DNA from: Actinomycetota bacterium
GTDB taxonomy: Bacteria; Actinomycetota; UBA4738; HRBIN12
Assembly (NCBI GenBank): GCA_004366195.1
Contig: SIRV01000285.1
Coordinates: forward strand, 1 to 7,551
Direction of reading: 5' to 3'
DNA length: 7,551 nucleotides
The position numbers and the translations under genes were made by a program. Position 1 is the first letter of the stretch, and every line of letters begins with the position of its first letter. Of this stretch, positions 1 to 6,908 are shown one piece after another. The notes below the pieces were generated by a model. It saw nothing but the letters and a program-made list of their open reading frames with translations, made no database searches and was not told the origin of the DNA.

Positions 1-306
1 GAGATCGACGGCGAGCCGGTTGGCGCCGCCTGGTACCGCCACTTCACGGCCGAGGAGCCCGGCTACGGCTTCGTGGACGAGGAGACCCCCGAGATCGGGA
101 TCGCCGTGGTGCCGCTCCACCGCCGCAAGGGGATCGGGGAGACGCTCCTGCGCGCCCTGATGTCCGAGGCCCGGCAGCGGGGCGTGAAGGCGCTCTCGCT
201 CTCGGTGGCCGTCCACAACCGCTCGCGTCGGATGTACGAGCGGGTCGGGTTCCAGAAGGTCCGCGAGGAGGGCGAGAACTGGGTCATGCGGGTCGAGCTG
301 ACCTGA
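1..306 (+). CDS. GNAT-family N-acetyltransferase, C-terminal part
   Basis: The open frame runs in from the left edge of the window, so the N-terminus is missing; 101 residues are visible, ending at TGA 304-306. The sequence shows the GNAT acetyl-CoA pyrophosphate-binding loop as RRKGIGETLL (codons from 121), in the expected place after the beta-strand IGIAVVPLH. It also shows the typical C-terminal motif N-RSRRMYERVGFQKV, in which Asn and the MYERVGF stretch are the family's motif B. The family transfers an acetyl group from acetyl-CoA to an amine on a small molecule, peptide or protein. The substrate cannot be told from this fragment. The protein has no transmembrane segment and is presumably cytoplasmic. 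It converges on the DedA gene, with only 10 nt between the two stop codons, so it is not part of the topA operon. The GNAT assignment is firm and the specific function is unknown. Confidence 0.87.
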   Translation, partial: EIDGEPVGAAWYRHFTAEEPGYGFVDEETPEIGIAVVPLHRRKGIGETLLRALMSEARQRGVKALSLSVAVHNRSRRMYERVGFQKVREEGENWVMRVELT

Positions 307-330
307 GACCCGAGGCTCAGGGCTCGATCT
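290..330. terminator. Candidate bidirectional terminator hairpin spanning two stop codons
   Basis: CCTGAG at 302-307 pairs with CTCAGG at 316-321 around an 8-nt loop. Below it, TCGAGC at 293-298 pairs with GCTCGA at 322-327, separated by a 3-nt bulge (299-301) on the left arm. Outer pairs at 291/329 (G-C), 292/328 and 290/330 (G-T) extend it further. The upper stem contains the TGA of the acetyltransferase on one strand and the TGA of the DedA gene on the other. No U-run follows on either side. It would therefore act as the GC-rich, tract-less terminator type common in high-GC bacteria. Pairing is seen directly; terminator function is inferred from its position between convergent genes. Confidence 0.6.
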
Positions 331-1045
331 CGGCGGCCTGCGACCTCGCGCCCTGCTCGAGGTCCCGGAGGGCGGTCTCCTCCGCCCGGATCTGCCGGAG
401 GCGGCGCCGCACGAACCATGTCCCGCCCGCGACGAGCGCTGCCGCGATCGCCCAGGCGATGGGCCGGAACACGCTCTCCACGACGGCCCACCGCTCGCCG
501 AGCAGGTAGCCGAGCCACGCGAGGAGCAGGCACCACGGCAGGCACCCGAGCACCGTGTACAGGGTGAAGCGCCAGAACCCCATGCGGACCACCCCGGCCG
601 GCAGGCTGATGAAGGTCCGCACCACCGGCAGCAGCCGTCCGAAGAACACGGCGGCCTGGCCGTACCGCTCGAACCAGTCGTGGGCCCGGTCGACCTCGTG
701 CGGCCGGATCAGGAGGTAGCGCCCCCAGCGGGCCACGAGCGGCCGTCCGCCGGCCGACCCCGCCCAGTAGGCGAGCCAGGAGCCGACCACGTTCCCGGCG
801 GTGCCGGCGGCGACCACCCCCCAGAGGTCGAGCTGCTGGTGGGCGGCGAGGAACGGCGCGGTGACGAGGGCCCCCCCGAAGAGCATCGTCACCTCGCTCG
901 GCACGGGGACGCAGGCCGACTCCAGCGCCATGAGCGCGAAGATCGCCAGGTAGCCGTAGGTGGCGATCTCGTCGGTGACGAGCTCCGTGAACAGCGCGAG
1001 CAGGGTTCGGCTCCAGGTCCTCGGGGGTCCGACCGAGGGTATCAC
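317..1045 (-). CDS. DedA family integral membrane protein
   Basis: A 242-residue protein, close to the usual 200-250 of the DedA (SNARE-associated/VTT) family. The N-terminal region GYLAIFALMALESACVPVPS (residues 31-50) carries the conserved acidic residues E42 and E51. Residues 134-151, FFGRLLPVVRTFISLPAG, match the family signature F-GR--P--R-f-S-PAG with Arg137 and Arg143. Several hydrophobic helices follow, then a charged cytoplasmic tail. DedA proteins are half-transporter-like membrane proteins; characterised members move polyprenyl-phosphate or phospholipid across the membrane or are needed for envelope homeostasis. Which lipid this one handles cannot be told. The start is GTG at 1045: it is the only ATG/GTG/TTG between the upstream in-frame TAG (1096-1094) and the first helix. 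No clear Shine-Dalgarno is visible before it. It diverges from topA and converges on the acetyltransferase. Confidence 0.93.
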   Translation of the reverse strand: MIPSVGPPRTWSRTLLALFTELVTDEIATYGYLAIFALMALESACVPVPSEVTMLFGGALVTAPFLAAHQQLDLWGVVAAGTAGNVVGSWLAYWAGSAGGRPLVARWGRYLLIRPHEVDRAHDWFERYGQAAVFFGRLLPVVRTFISLPAGVVRMGFWRFTLYTVLGCLPWCLLLAWLGYLLGERWAVVESVFRPIAWAIAAALVAGGTWFVRRRLRQIRAEETALRDLEQGARSQAAEIEP

Positions 1046-1149
1046 CGGATCCGACCCCGGGGTCCGGTTGCGTGCCTCGGTACCGGGATGGGGCTAAGGT
1101 CCCCTGCGTGATGTCCTCGGGCGTTCCGCGGGGGGCTGGTACCCTGCGC

Positions 1150-1178
1150 CGGTGGAGGCCCACCGAGCGTCGGGCCTC
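1150..1178 (+). other. Two mutually exclusive hairpins in the topA leader
   Basis: CGGTGG (1150-1155) is a perfect inverted repeat of CCACCG (1160-1165) with a 4-nt loop. GAGGCCC (1155-1161) is a perfect inverted repeat of GGGCCTC (1172-1178) with a 10-nt loop. The two share bases 1155-1161, so only one can form at a time. They lie 30-58 nt upstream of the topA start, in what is probably the untranslated leader. The pairing is seen directly. A regulatory role is conjecture, because GC-rich DNA gives such repeats by chance fairly often. Confidence 0.35.
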
Positions 1179-1207
1179 GGATCCCCCTGGAGCAGGTAGG
1201 CGGTAGC

Positions 1208-3694
1208 GTGGCGAAGACCCTCGTCGTCGTCGAGTCGCCGGCCAAGGCGAAGACGATCGAGAAGTACCTGGGGCCGGACTACACGGTCCGGGCCTCCTTC
1301 GGCCACGTCCGCGACCTGCCGGAGAGCAACCTCGGCGTCGACGTGGAGGACGGCTTCCGCGTCACCTACGTGGTGCCGGCGGAGAAGGAGCGCCACGTCG
1401 CCGAGCTGAAGAAGGTCCACCGGCAGGCGGAGGACCTCGTGCTCGCCACGGACTACGACCGCGAGGGGGAGGCCATCGCGTACCACGTGGCCACCCTGCT
1501 CGGGGTCGAGCCGGAGCGCGCGAAGCGCGTCACCTTCACCGAGATCACCCGGGACGCGATCCTGGAGGCCTTCGCGCGCCCGCGGGGGATCGACCTCATG
1601 CTCTTCGACGCCCAGGAGGCTCGGCGGGTGCTCGACCGCCTCGTGGGCTACAAGATCAGCCCCATCCTCTGGCGGCGGGTGCGTCCCGGCCTCTCGGCGG
1701 GGCGGGTGCAGTCGGTCGCCGTGCGGCTCATCGTCGAGCGCGAGCGCGAGATCCGCGCCTTCGTCCCGGTCGAGTACTGGACGATCGACGTGCGCCTCGC
1801 GCCCGACGGAGAGGAGCAGGCGTTCGTCGCGCGGCTGACGCGGGTCCCGGAGGGCAGGCTCGCGCCCTCCCCCGACAAGAAGGGTGTCGTGCTCCGCGCC
1901 GAGGCCGAGGCCGCCGCCCACGCCGAGCGCCTTCGCCGGGCCGTCTACCGGGTGACGGCCGTCGAGCGCAAGGAGCGCCGTCGCCAGCCGCCCCCGCCGT
2001 TCACGACCTCGACCCTCCAGCAGGAGGCGGCCCGCAAGCTCGGCTTCTCGGCGCGCAAGACGATGACCCTCGCCCAGCGCCTCTACGAGGGCGTGGACCT
2101 GCCGGGGGAGGGCACGGTCGGTCTCATCACCTACATGCGGACCGACTCCGTGCACCTCGCCGAGTCCGCCCTCCGGGAGATCGCGGGGTTCATCCGCACC
2201 GAGTACCCATCGGAGTACGCGCTCGATACGCCGCGCCGGTACCGGACGCGCACCCGCGGCGCCCAGGAGGCGCACGAGGCGATCCGCCCGACCTCCGTGC
2301 TCCGCCACCCCTCCCGCGTGGCCGCCGCCCTCGACCGCGACCACCTGCGCCTGTACACCCTGATCTGGCAGCGCACGGTGGCGAGCCAGATGGCCGAGGC
2401 CCGCTACGACCAGGTCGGGGTGGACATCGAGGCCGTCGCCGAGGACGCCGCCTACGGGCTGCGCGCCACGGGGCAGACGCTCCGCTTCGACGGCTACCTC
2501 CGCGTCTACCGCGAGGGAAGCGACGAGGGCCCGGAGGAGGAGGCCGAGGCGCGCCTGCCCGAGCTCTCGGCCGACCAGGTCCTGCGCCTCCTCGAGGTGC
2601 TGCCGGAGCAGCACTTCACCCAGCCGCCGCCCCGCTACACCGAGGCGTCGCTGGTGAAGACCCTGGAGGAGCTGGGGATCGGACGGCCGTCCACCTACGC
2701 GCAGATCATCTCGACGATCCAGGAGCGCGGGTACGTCCGCCTGCAGGACAAGCGCTTCTACCCGGAGGACGTGGCCGAGGTCGTCATCGACAAGCTGATC
2801 GAGCACTTCCCCGAGATCGTGAACGTGAACTTCACGGCCAAGATGGAGGAGGAGCTCGACCTCATCGCCGAGGGGAAGGCGGCGCGGACCGAGGTCCTGC
2901 GCGGGTTCTGGGTCCCCTTCTCCGAGGCCCTGGAGCGGGCGGAGGAGAAGTTCGAGCGGTACGTCGAGGACCTCGACGAGACCTGCCCCCGCTGCGTGGA
3001 GGAGGGGCGCACGCCCCCCGGCCACCTGCAGATCCGGCTCGGTCGATACGGGCGGTTCATCGGGTGCTCGCGCTGGGCCGCCGAGGACGGGGGCTGCCGC
3101 TACATCCGGAACCTGAACGGCGAGGAGCGGCCAGAGCCCGAGCTCCTCGACGAGCGCTGCCCCGAGTGCGGCCGGCCGCTCGCGCGGAAGGTCGGCCGGT
3201 ACGGGCCCTTCGTGGGGTGCTCCGGCTACCCCGAGTGCCGCTACGTCAAGAAGGAGGCGCCCAAGGGCACGGGGGTCACCTGTCCCCAGTGCGGCCGGGG
3301 GGAGATCGTGGAGAGGCGAACGCGGTTCGGCCCGATGTACGGGTGCGACCGCTACCCGGAGTGCGACTTCGCGGTCGGCAACCCTCCCGCCCCGGAGCCG
3401 CCCTGCCCCGAGTGCGGATCCCTGCTCCTGCGCCGACCGAAGTCGTACCGTTGCTGGGGGTGCGGCGCCGAGCTCGATCTCGACCTCACCGTGACCAAGT
3501 CCGGCGACCCCGAGGCCGAGGCCGCGGCCCGCGCCGCGAAGGCGGCGGCCCGGGCGGCGCGCGCCGCGAAGAGGACGTCGGCGAAGAAGACGGGCACGAA
3601 GAAGACGGGCACGAAGAAGCACAAGGCCACGGCTCGACGGACGCGACCGGCGACCGGGTCGGTGGAGGCCGGGCCGGCGGCTGCGGAGGGGTAG
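1208..3694 (+). CDS. topA: DNA topoisomerase I (type IA) with four zinc ribbons and a Lys-rich tail
   Basis: An 828-residue type IA topoisomerase that relaxes negatively supercoiled DNA by single-strand passage. The Toprim domain opens with VVVESPAKAKTIEKYLG, including catalytic Glu9. The metal-binding motif DYDREGE is at residues 82-88. RPGLSAGRVQSVAVRLI begins the toroidal core, and the active-site tyrosine lies in GLITYMRTDS (Tyr309, Arg311), equivalent to E. coli Tyr319. The C-terminus has four Cys-rich ribbons starting at C593, C651, C692 and C733 (CPRC, CPEC, CPQC, CPEC), each with paired downstream cysteines. It ends in an Ala/Lys/Arg-rich tail from about residue 765, including KKTGTKKTGTKK. 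Basic tails of this kind are known in actinobacterial TopA and help DNA binding and processivity. The start is GTG 1208, supported by AGGTAGG at 1194-1200 with a 7-nt spacer and by family alignment at KTLVVVESPAKA. It is the first gene of an operon with tmk and holB. All catalytic residues are present. Confidence 0.97.
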   Translation: MAKTLVVVESPAKAKTIEKYLGPDYTVRASFGHVRDLPESNLGVDVEDGFRVTYVVPAEKERHVAELKKVHRQAEDLVLATDYDREGEAIAYHVATLLGVEPERAKRVTFTEITRDAILEAFARPRGIDLMLFDAQEARRVLDRLVGYKISPILWRRVRPGLSAGRVQSVAVRLIVEREREIRAFVPVEYWTIDVRLAPDGEEQAFVARLTRVPEGRLAPSPDKKGVVLRAEAEAAAHAERLRRAVYRVTAVERKERRRQPPPPFTTSTLQQEAARKLGFSARKTMTLAQRLYEGVDLPGEGTVGLITYMRTDSVHLAESALREIAGFIRTEYPSEYALDTPRRYRTRTRGAQEAHEAIRPTSVLRHPSRVAAALDRDHLRLYTLIWQRTVASQMAEARYDQVGVDIEAVAEDAAYGLRATGQTLRFDGYLRVYREGSDEGPEEEAEARLPELSADQVLRLLEVLPEQHFTQPPPRYTEASLVKTLEELGIGRPSTYAQIISTIQERGYVRLQDKRFYPEDVAEVVIDKLIEHFPEIVNVNFTAKMEEELDLIAEGKAARTEVLRGFWVPFSEALERAEEKFERYVEDLDETCPRCVEEGRTPPGHLQIRLGRYGRFIGCSRWAAEDGGCRYIRNLNGEERPEPELLDERCPECGRPLARKVGRYGPFVGCSGYPECRYVKKEAPKGTGVTCPQCGRGEIVERRTRFGPMYGCDRYPECDFAVGNPPAPEPPCPECGSLLLRRPKSYRCWGCGAELDLDLTVTKSGDPEAEAAARAAKAAARAARAAKRTSAKKTGTKKTGTKKHKATARRTRPATGSVEAGPAAAEG
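3584..3619 (+). repeat. 15-bp tandem repeat in the topA tail
   Basis: AAGAAGACGGGCACG occurs at 3584-3598 and again at 3599-3613 without change, followed by a partial third copy, AAGAAG (3614-3619). The unit is five codons (KKTGT), so a gain or loss of units would keep the frame and only lengthen or shorten the basic tail of TopA. Confidence 0.9.
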
Positions 3695-5704
3695 GTGTCC
3701 TCCCTCGCGGACGAGGTCGCGGCCCTGCGGGGCACGAGGCCCGCGACGTTCCGGGACCTGCTGACGCACCACGCGTTCTCCAAGCTCCTGGCGGCCCAGA
3801 CGGTCTCCTCGTTCGGGGACTGGGTCGGGTTCGTCGCGGTCACGGCGCTCGTCAGCCGCTTGGGCGGGGCCGTCGGCGCGTACGCCGTCGCCGGCGTCAT
3901 GGTCGCCAGGATGCTCCCGGCGATCCTGTTCGGGCCGATCGCGGGGGCGCTCGTCGACCGGGTGCACCGGAAGCGGATCATGATCGTCGCGGACCTCGCC
4001 CGCGCCGGCCTGTACGCGTCGATGCCTTTCCTCGGCAAGCTGTGGCTGATCTTCCTCGCATCCTTCGTGATCGAGTGCTTCTCGCTGCTCTGGACGCCGG
4101 CCCGGGACGCGAGCCTGCCGAACCTCGTTCCCCGACGCCAGCTGGCGAACGCGAATGCGCTCGGGATGGTGACGACGTACGGCACGCTTCCCCTCGGCGG
4201 CCTCGTGTTCGCCTTCCTCGCCGGTGGGTCCGATCTCCTCCCGGTCCTGCGGGAGAGCCCGGAGGCCCTCCCGCTGTTCCTCGACGGCGGGACGTTCGTG
4301 TTCTCCGCCCTGCTGGTCAGCCGGATCCGCTTCCCCAAGCAGGGGCCCCGCACCGGCGGACGCCTCGAGCTCACCCGCGTCGGGCGCGACATCGTCGAGG
4401 GGGTGCGGTTCCTCCGCGAGGACTCGCTCGCCTCGGCGATGACGCTCGGGATCGTCGTGGCCTTCAGCGCGGTGGGCGCCGTCCTCGCCCTCGGTCCGAT
4501 CTTCGCCCGGGACACCCTGGGAGCCGGGAACCCGGGATGGGGGATCCTGGTGACCTCCTTCGGCGTCGGGATGGGCATCGGCATGGCGCTCTCGAACAAG
4601 GCGGTGGATCTCCTCGAGCGGGAGCGGGTGTTCGTCTGGTCCCTCCTCTCGGCCGCCGGGACGCTGTGGGTGCTCGCCGCGATGCCGAGCATCGAGCTCG
4701 CCTCGTTCCTCACGGTCGTGCTCGGCGTCTTCTGCGGCTCGGCCTGGGTGAGCGGGTACGTGCTCCTCCAGGAGAACGTCGAGGACCGCTACCGGGGGCG
4801 GACGTTCGGGGCACTCACCGTGCTCGCGCGCCTCGGGCTGTTCCTCTCGCTCACCATGTTCCCGGTGCTCGCGGGTATCGTGGGGCCCCGTGAGGTCTAC
4901 CTCGGCGATCAGCGGATCGACCTGTCCGGCACCCGCGTCGCCCTCTGGGTCGCGGGTGGGATGGTCGTCGCGGCCACGCTGTTCACCCGCCGGGGGCTCT
5001 CGCGGTTCCGGATCGGCCGACCCCAGCCCCTCGTGCTCGTGCCGAAGCTGAAGCGACCGCCAGCCAAGGGGCTGTTCATCGCGTTCGAGGGGGTCGAGGG
5101 CTCCGGTAAGGGCACCCAGATCCGGTTGGCCAAGGAGTACCTGGAGTCGCTCGGCCTCGACGTGCTCGTCACGCGCGAGCCGGGGGGCACCGCGCTCGGG
5201 GAGCGCCTGCGCGAGATCCTCCTCGACCACGCCACCGGCGCCATCGACGCCAAGGCCGAGGCGTTGCTGTTCGCGGCGAGCCGCGCCCAGCACGTGGCGT
5301 CGGTGATCCGCCCCGCGCTCGCCGAAGGCAAGGTCGTGATCTGCGACCGGTACATCGACTCCAGCCTGGCCTACCAGGGGTGGGCCCGGGGCCTCGGCGA
5401 GCAGGATGTCCTCACGTTGAACGTGTGGGCGACGCAGGGCCTCTTCCCCGACCTGACGATCCTGCTGCACCTCGAGCCCGAGGCGGGCCTGCGCCGAGCG
5501 GGGAAGTCGCCCGACCGGATCGAGATGGAGGACGGCGAGTTCCACGCGAAGGTTGCCGACGCCTACCTGAAGATCGCCGAGGAGCACCCCGAGCGCTTCA
5601 TCGTGATCGACGCCGACGACACCCCGGAGCGCGTGCACGAGCAGGTGGTGGCGGCGCTCCGGCGGGTGTTGAAGGAGCGGGAGGAGGACGGCGATGAGCG
5701 CTGA
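3695..5704 (+). CDS. tmk: MFS transporter-thymidylate kinase fusion protein
   Basis: A 669-residue fusion. Residues ~20-435 are a major facilitator domain with about 12 hydrophobic helices. It has a motif-A-like loop GALVDRVHRKRIMIVAD after helix 2 and a central cytoplasmic loop rich in charged residues, resembling MFS_3-type exporters. A basic linker (~431-458) leads to a complete thymidylate kinase (~458-669). That domain has P-loop GVEGSGKGTQ (466-475), TREPGGTALGERLR, the nucleotide-binding motif VICDRYIDSSLAYQG (Asp551-Arg552-Tyr553) and a lid with SPDRIEMED. Tmk phosphorylates dTMP to dTDP with ATP, an essential step to dTTP. With 12 helices the kinase faces the cytoplasm. The P-loop has Gly after the Lys, as in adenylate kinase, where Tmk usually has Thr or Ser. 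The GTG start directly abuts the topA TAG, and GGAGG at 3685-3689 lies 5 nt before it. Tmk activity is a confident call. The transporter half has unknown cargo and may serve only as an anchor. Confidence 0.94.
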   Translation: MSSLADEVAALRGTRPATFRDLLTHHAFSKLLAAQTVSSFGDWVGFVAVTALVSRLGGAVGAYAVAGVMVARMLPAILFGPIAGALVDRVHRKRIMIVADLARAGLYASMPFLGKLWLIFLASFVIECFSLLWTPARDASLPNLVPRRQLANANALGMVTTYGTLPLGGLVFAFLAGGSDLLPVLRESPEALPLFLDGGTFVFSALLVSRIRFPKQGPRTGGRLELTRVGRDIVEGVRFLREDSLASAMTLGIVVAFSAVGAVLALGPIFARDTLGAGNPGWGILVTSFGVGMGIGMALSNKAVDLLERERVFVWSLLSAAGTLWVLAAMPSIELASFLTVVLGVFCGSAWVSGYVLLQENVEDRYRGRTFGALTVLARLGLFLSLTMFPVLAGIVGPREVYLGDQRIDLSGTRVALWVAGGMVVAATLFTRRGLSRFRIGRPQPLVLVPKLKRPPAKGLFIAFEGVEGSGKGTQIRLAKEYLESLGLDVLVTREPGGTALGERLREILLDHATGAIDAKAEALLFAASRAQHVASVIRPALAEGKVVICDRYIDSSLAYQGWARGLGEQDVLTLNVWATQGLFPDLTILLHLEPEAGLRRAGKSPDRIEMEDGEFHAKVADAYLKIAEEHPERFIVIDADDTPERVHEQVVAALRRVLKEREEDGDER

Positions 5705-6803
5705 GGTCCTCGCGCGCGTCCCCGGACAGGAGCCGGCGATGGCGTTCCTGCGCCGGGCGGCGGAGCGGCCCCACCACGCGTACCTGTTCGCCGGGCCGGA
5801 GGGCGGGGGCAAGACCCTCGCGGCCCGGGCCTTCGCAGCCGCCCTGGTCTGTCCCGAGGGCGGCTGCGGGACGTGCCGGGCCTGCCGGCTCGCCCTCGCC
5901 GACCGGCACCCGAACCTCTTCCTCGTCGAGCCCGAGGGCCGGGACATCCACGTCGAGACGGTGAAGCAGGAGGTCTGGCACCCCGCGTATCGGACGGCCC
6001 CGGAGCCCGGACGCAAGGTCTTCGTGATCCGCGAGGCGGACCGGCTGAACGCGGCCGCGGCCGACGCGCTCCTGAAGGTCCTCGAGGAGCCCCCCGCCGA
6101 CGCCGTCTTCCTGCTGCTCTCCGCGCGGCCCCACGAGCTGCCCGAGACGATCCTCTCGCGCTGCCACGTGGTCACCTTCGCGCCGCTCTCGGAGGCGTTC
6201 GTCGCGGAGACCCTCGTTGCGGAGGGCGCCGAGCCCGAGCGCGCGGCGCTCGCGGCTCGGCTGTCGGGGGGCAACCTCGGTCGGGCCCGCCACCTCGCGA
6301 TGGATCCCGATGGGCTCGCCTTCCGGGAGGTCGCTCGCCGCGCGCTGGAGCGCTCGGCGGCGGGACCGGCGGGGGCGCTGGACGCGGCCGAGGAGGTCCT
6401 CCGGGCCGCCGAGGCGTACCGGAAGGACCTCACCGGCTCGCTCAAGGACGAGCTCGCGCCGTTCCTCGACGAGCGGGGGCGTCCCGAGGAGGCCTACCGC
6501 GGCGCCGTTCGGCGGCTCGAGGAGCGGCACAAGCGCCGCGTCCGCCGCGCCGAGCGCGACTACGTGGATCGCGTGCTCCTCGCGGCCTCGGCGCTGCTCC
6601 GGGACCGGGTGGTCGCCGCGGTGGGGGGCGGCGCGGAGCTCTTGCTGAACCCCGACGTGCCACCGGCGCCCGGCCCCACGGTCCCGACCGCCTCGGCGCT
6701 CGCCGCGATCGAGGAGGCGCGAGCGGCCCTGGCCGAGGACCTGAACCTGAACGTGCGGCTCGTGCTCGAGCGCGCCTTCCTGCGGATCGCCGCCCCGGGG
6801 TGA
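5694..6803 (+). CDS. holB: DNA polymerase III subunit delta prime
   Basis: A 369-residue AAA+ clamp-loader subunit that, with delta and DnaX (tau/gamma), opens the beta sliding clamp and loads it on primed DNA. Visible features in order: an intact Walker A, GPEGGGKT (34-41); a zinc-binding Cys4 module with C53, C58, C61 and C64; a Walker-B-like strand KVFVIREADRLN (108-119); ADALLKVLEEPP (123-134); and the conserved LPETILSRC (149-157) with the SRC sensor/arginine-finger motif of delta prime and DnaX. The C-terminal ~150 residues are helical, with a very basic segment (RHKRRVRRAERD), and match the family only loosely. The Cys4 module and SRC motif, with no long C-terminal tail, separate it from DnaX. 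ATG 5694 overlaps the end of tmk by 11 nt, with GAGGAGG at 5681-5687 and a 6-nt spacer, indicating translational coupling. It is the last gene of the topA-tmk-holB operon. Confidence 0.94.
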   Translation: MSAEVLARVPGQEPAMAFLRRAAERPHHAYLFAGPEGGGKTLAARAFAAALVCPEGGCGTCRACRLALADRHPNLFLVEPEGRDIHVETVKQEVWHPAYRTAPEPGRKVFVIREADRLNAAAADALLKVLEEPPADAVFLLLSARPHELPETILSRCHVVTFAPLSEAFVAETLVAEGAEPERAALAARLSGGNLGRARHLAMDPDGLAFREVARRALERSAAGPAGALDAAEEVLRAAEAYRKDLTGSLKDELAPFLDERGRPEEAYRGAVRRLEERHKRRVRRAERDYVDRVLLAASALLRDRVVAAVGGGAELLLNPDVPPAPGPTVPTASALAAIEEARAALAEDLNLNVRLVLERAFLRIAAPG

Positions 6804-6816
6804 GCCCGGGTTCCGC

Positions 6817-6822
6817 TACACT
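6817..6822 (+). promoter_or_regulatory. Possible -10 box for the tRNA gene
   Basis: TACACT fits the actinobacterial -10 pattern TAnnnT and lies 12 nt before the mature 5' end of tRNA-Thr, which would give a very short 5' leader. No convincing -35 element is seen 16-18 nt upstream, where the end of holB is almost pure G and C. Position is the main support. Confidence 0.4.
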
Positions 6823-6834
6823 CGCTTGCGCTTG

Positions 6835-6908
6835 GCCGGAGTAGCTCAGCCTGGCAGAGCAACCGCCTCGTAAGTGGTAGGTCAGGGGTTCGAATCCCCT
6901 CTCCGGCT
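6835..6908 (+). tRNA. tRNA-Thr, anticodon CGU
   Basis: A complete cloverleaf of 74 nt. The acceptor stem is GCCGGAG (6835-6841) with CTCCGGC (6901-6907). The D stem is GCTC/GAGC. The anticodon stem is ACCGC (6862-6866) with GTGGT (6874-6878), containing one G-U pair. The anticodon loop is CTCGTAA, giving anticodon CGU at 6869-6871, which reads the threonine codon ACG, a favoured codon at this GC content. The variable loop is AGGTC. The T stem is AGGGG/CCCCT with T loop TTCGAAT. The discriminator is U (6908). CCA is not encoded (CGG follows), so it must be added after transcription. It lies 31 nt after holB and could be read through from that operon or from its own weak -10 box. Confidence 0.97.

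Noticed and set aside
1053..1064. Perfect 12-bp palindrome GACCCCGGGGTC between the DedA gene and topA
   Set aside because: It could be an operator in the divergent region, but there is no second copy and no regulator nearby, and GC-only palindromes are common at this base composition.
1140..1145. TACCCT as a -10 box for topA
   Set aside because: It fits TAnnnT only weakly, and no -35-like sequence lies at the right distance, so it is not listed as a promoter.
3064..4893. A + strand open frame of about 600 codons overlapping topA and MFS-tmk in another frame
   Set aside because: It is Arg/Gly/Pro-rich and domainless; the overlapping frames hold full catalytic motifs.
1094..6445. A minus-strand open frame of more than 5 kb opposite topA, MFS-tmk and holB
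   Set aside because: It is a mirror of GC-rich codon third positions, which remove stops from the antisense frame. Its translation is low-complexity Arg/Pro/Gly/Glu with no recognisable domain, while the opposite strand carries three clear genes.
5598..6530. A long minus-strand open frame opposite holB
   Set aside because: It is compositional: it is antisense to a gene with a Walker A, zinc module and SRC motif, and its own translation has no family signature.
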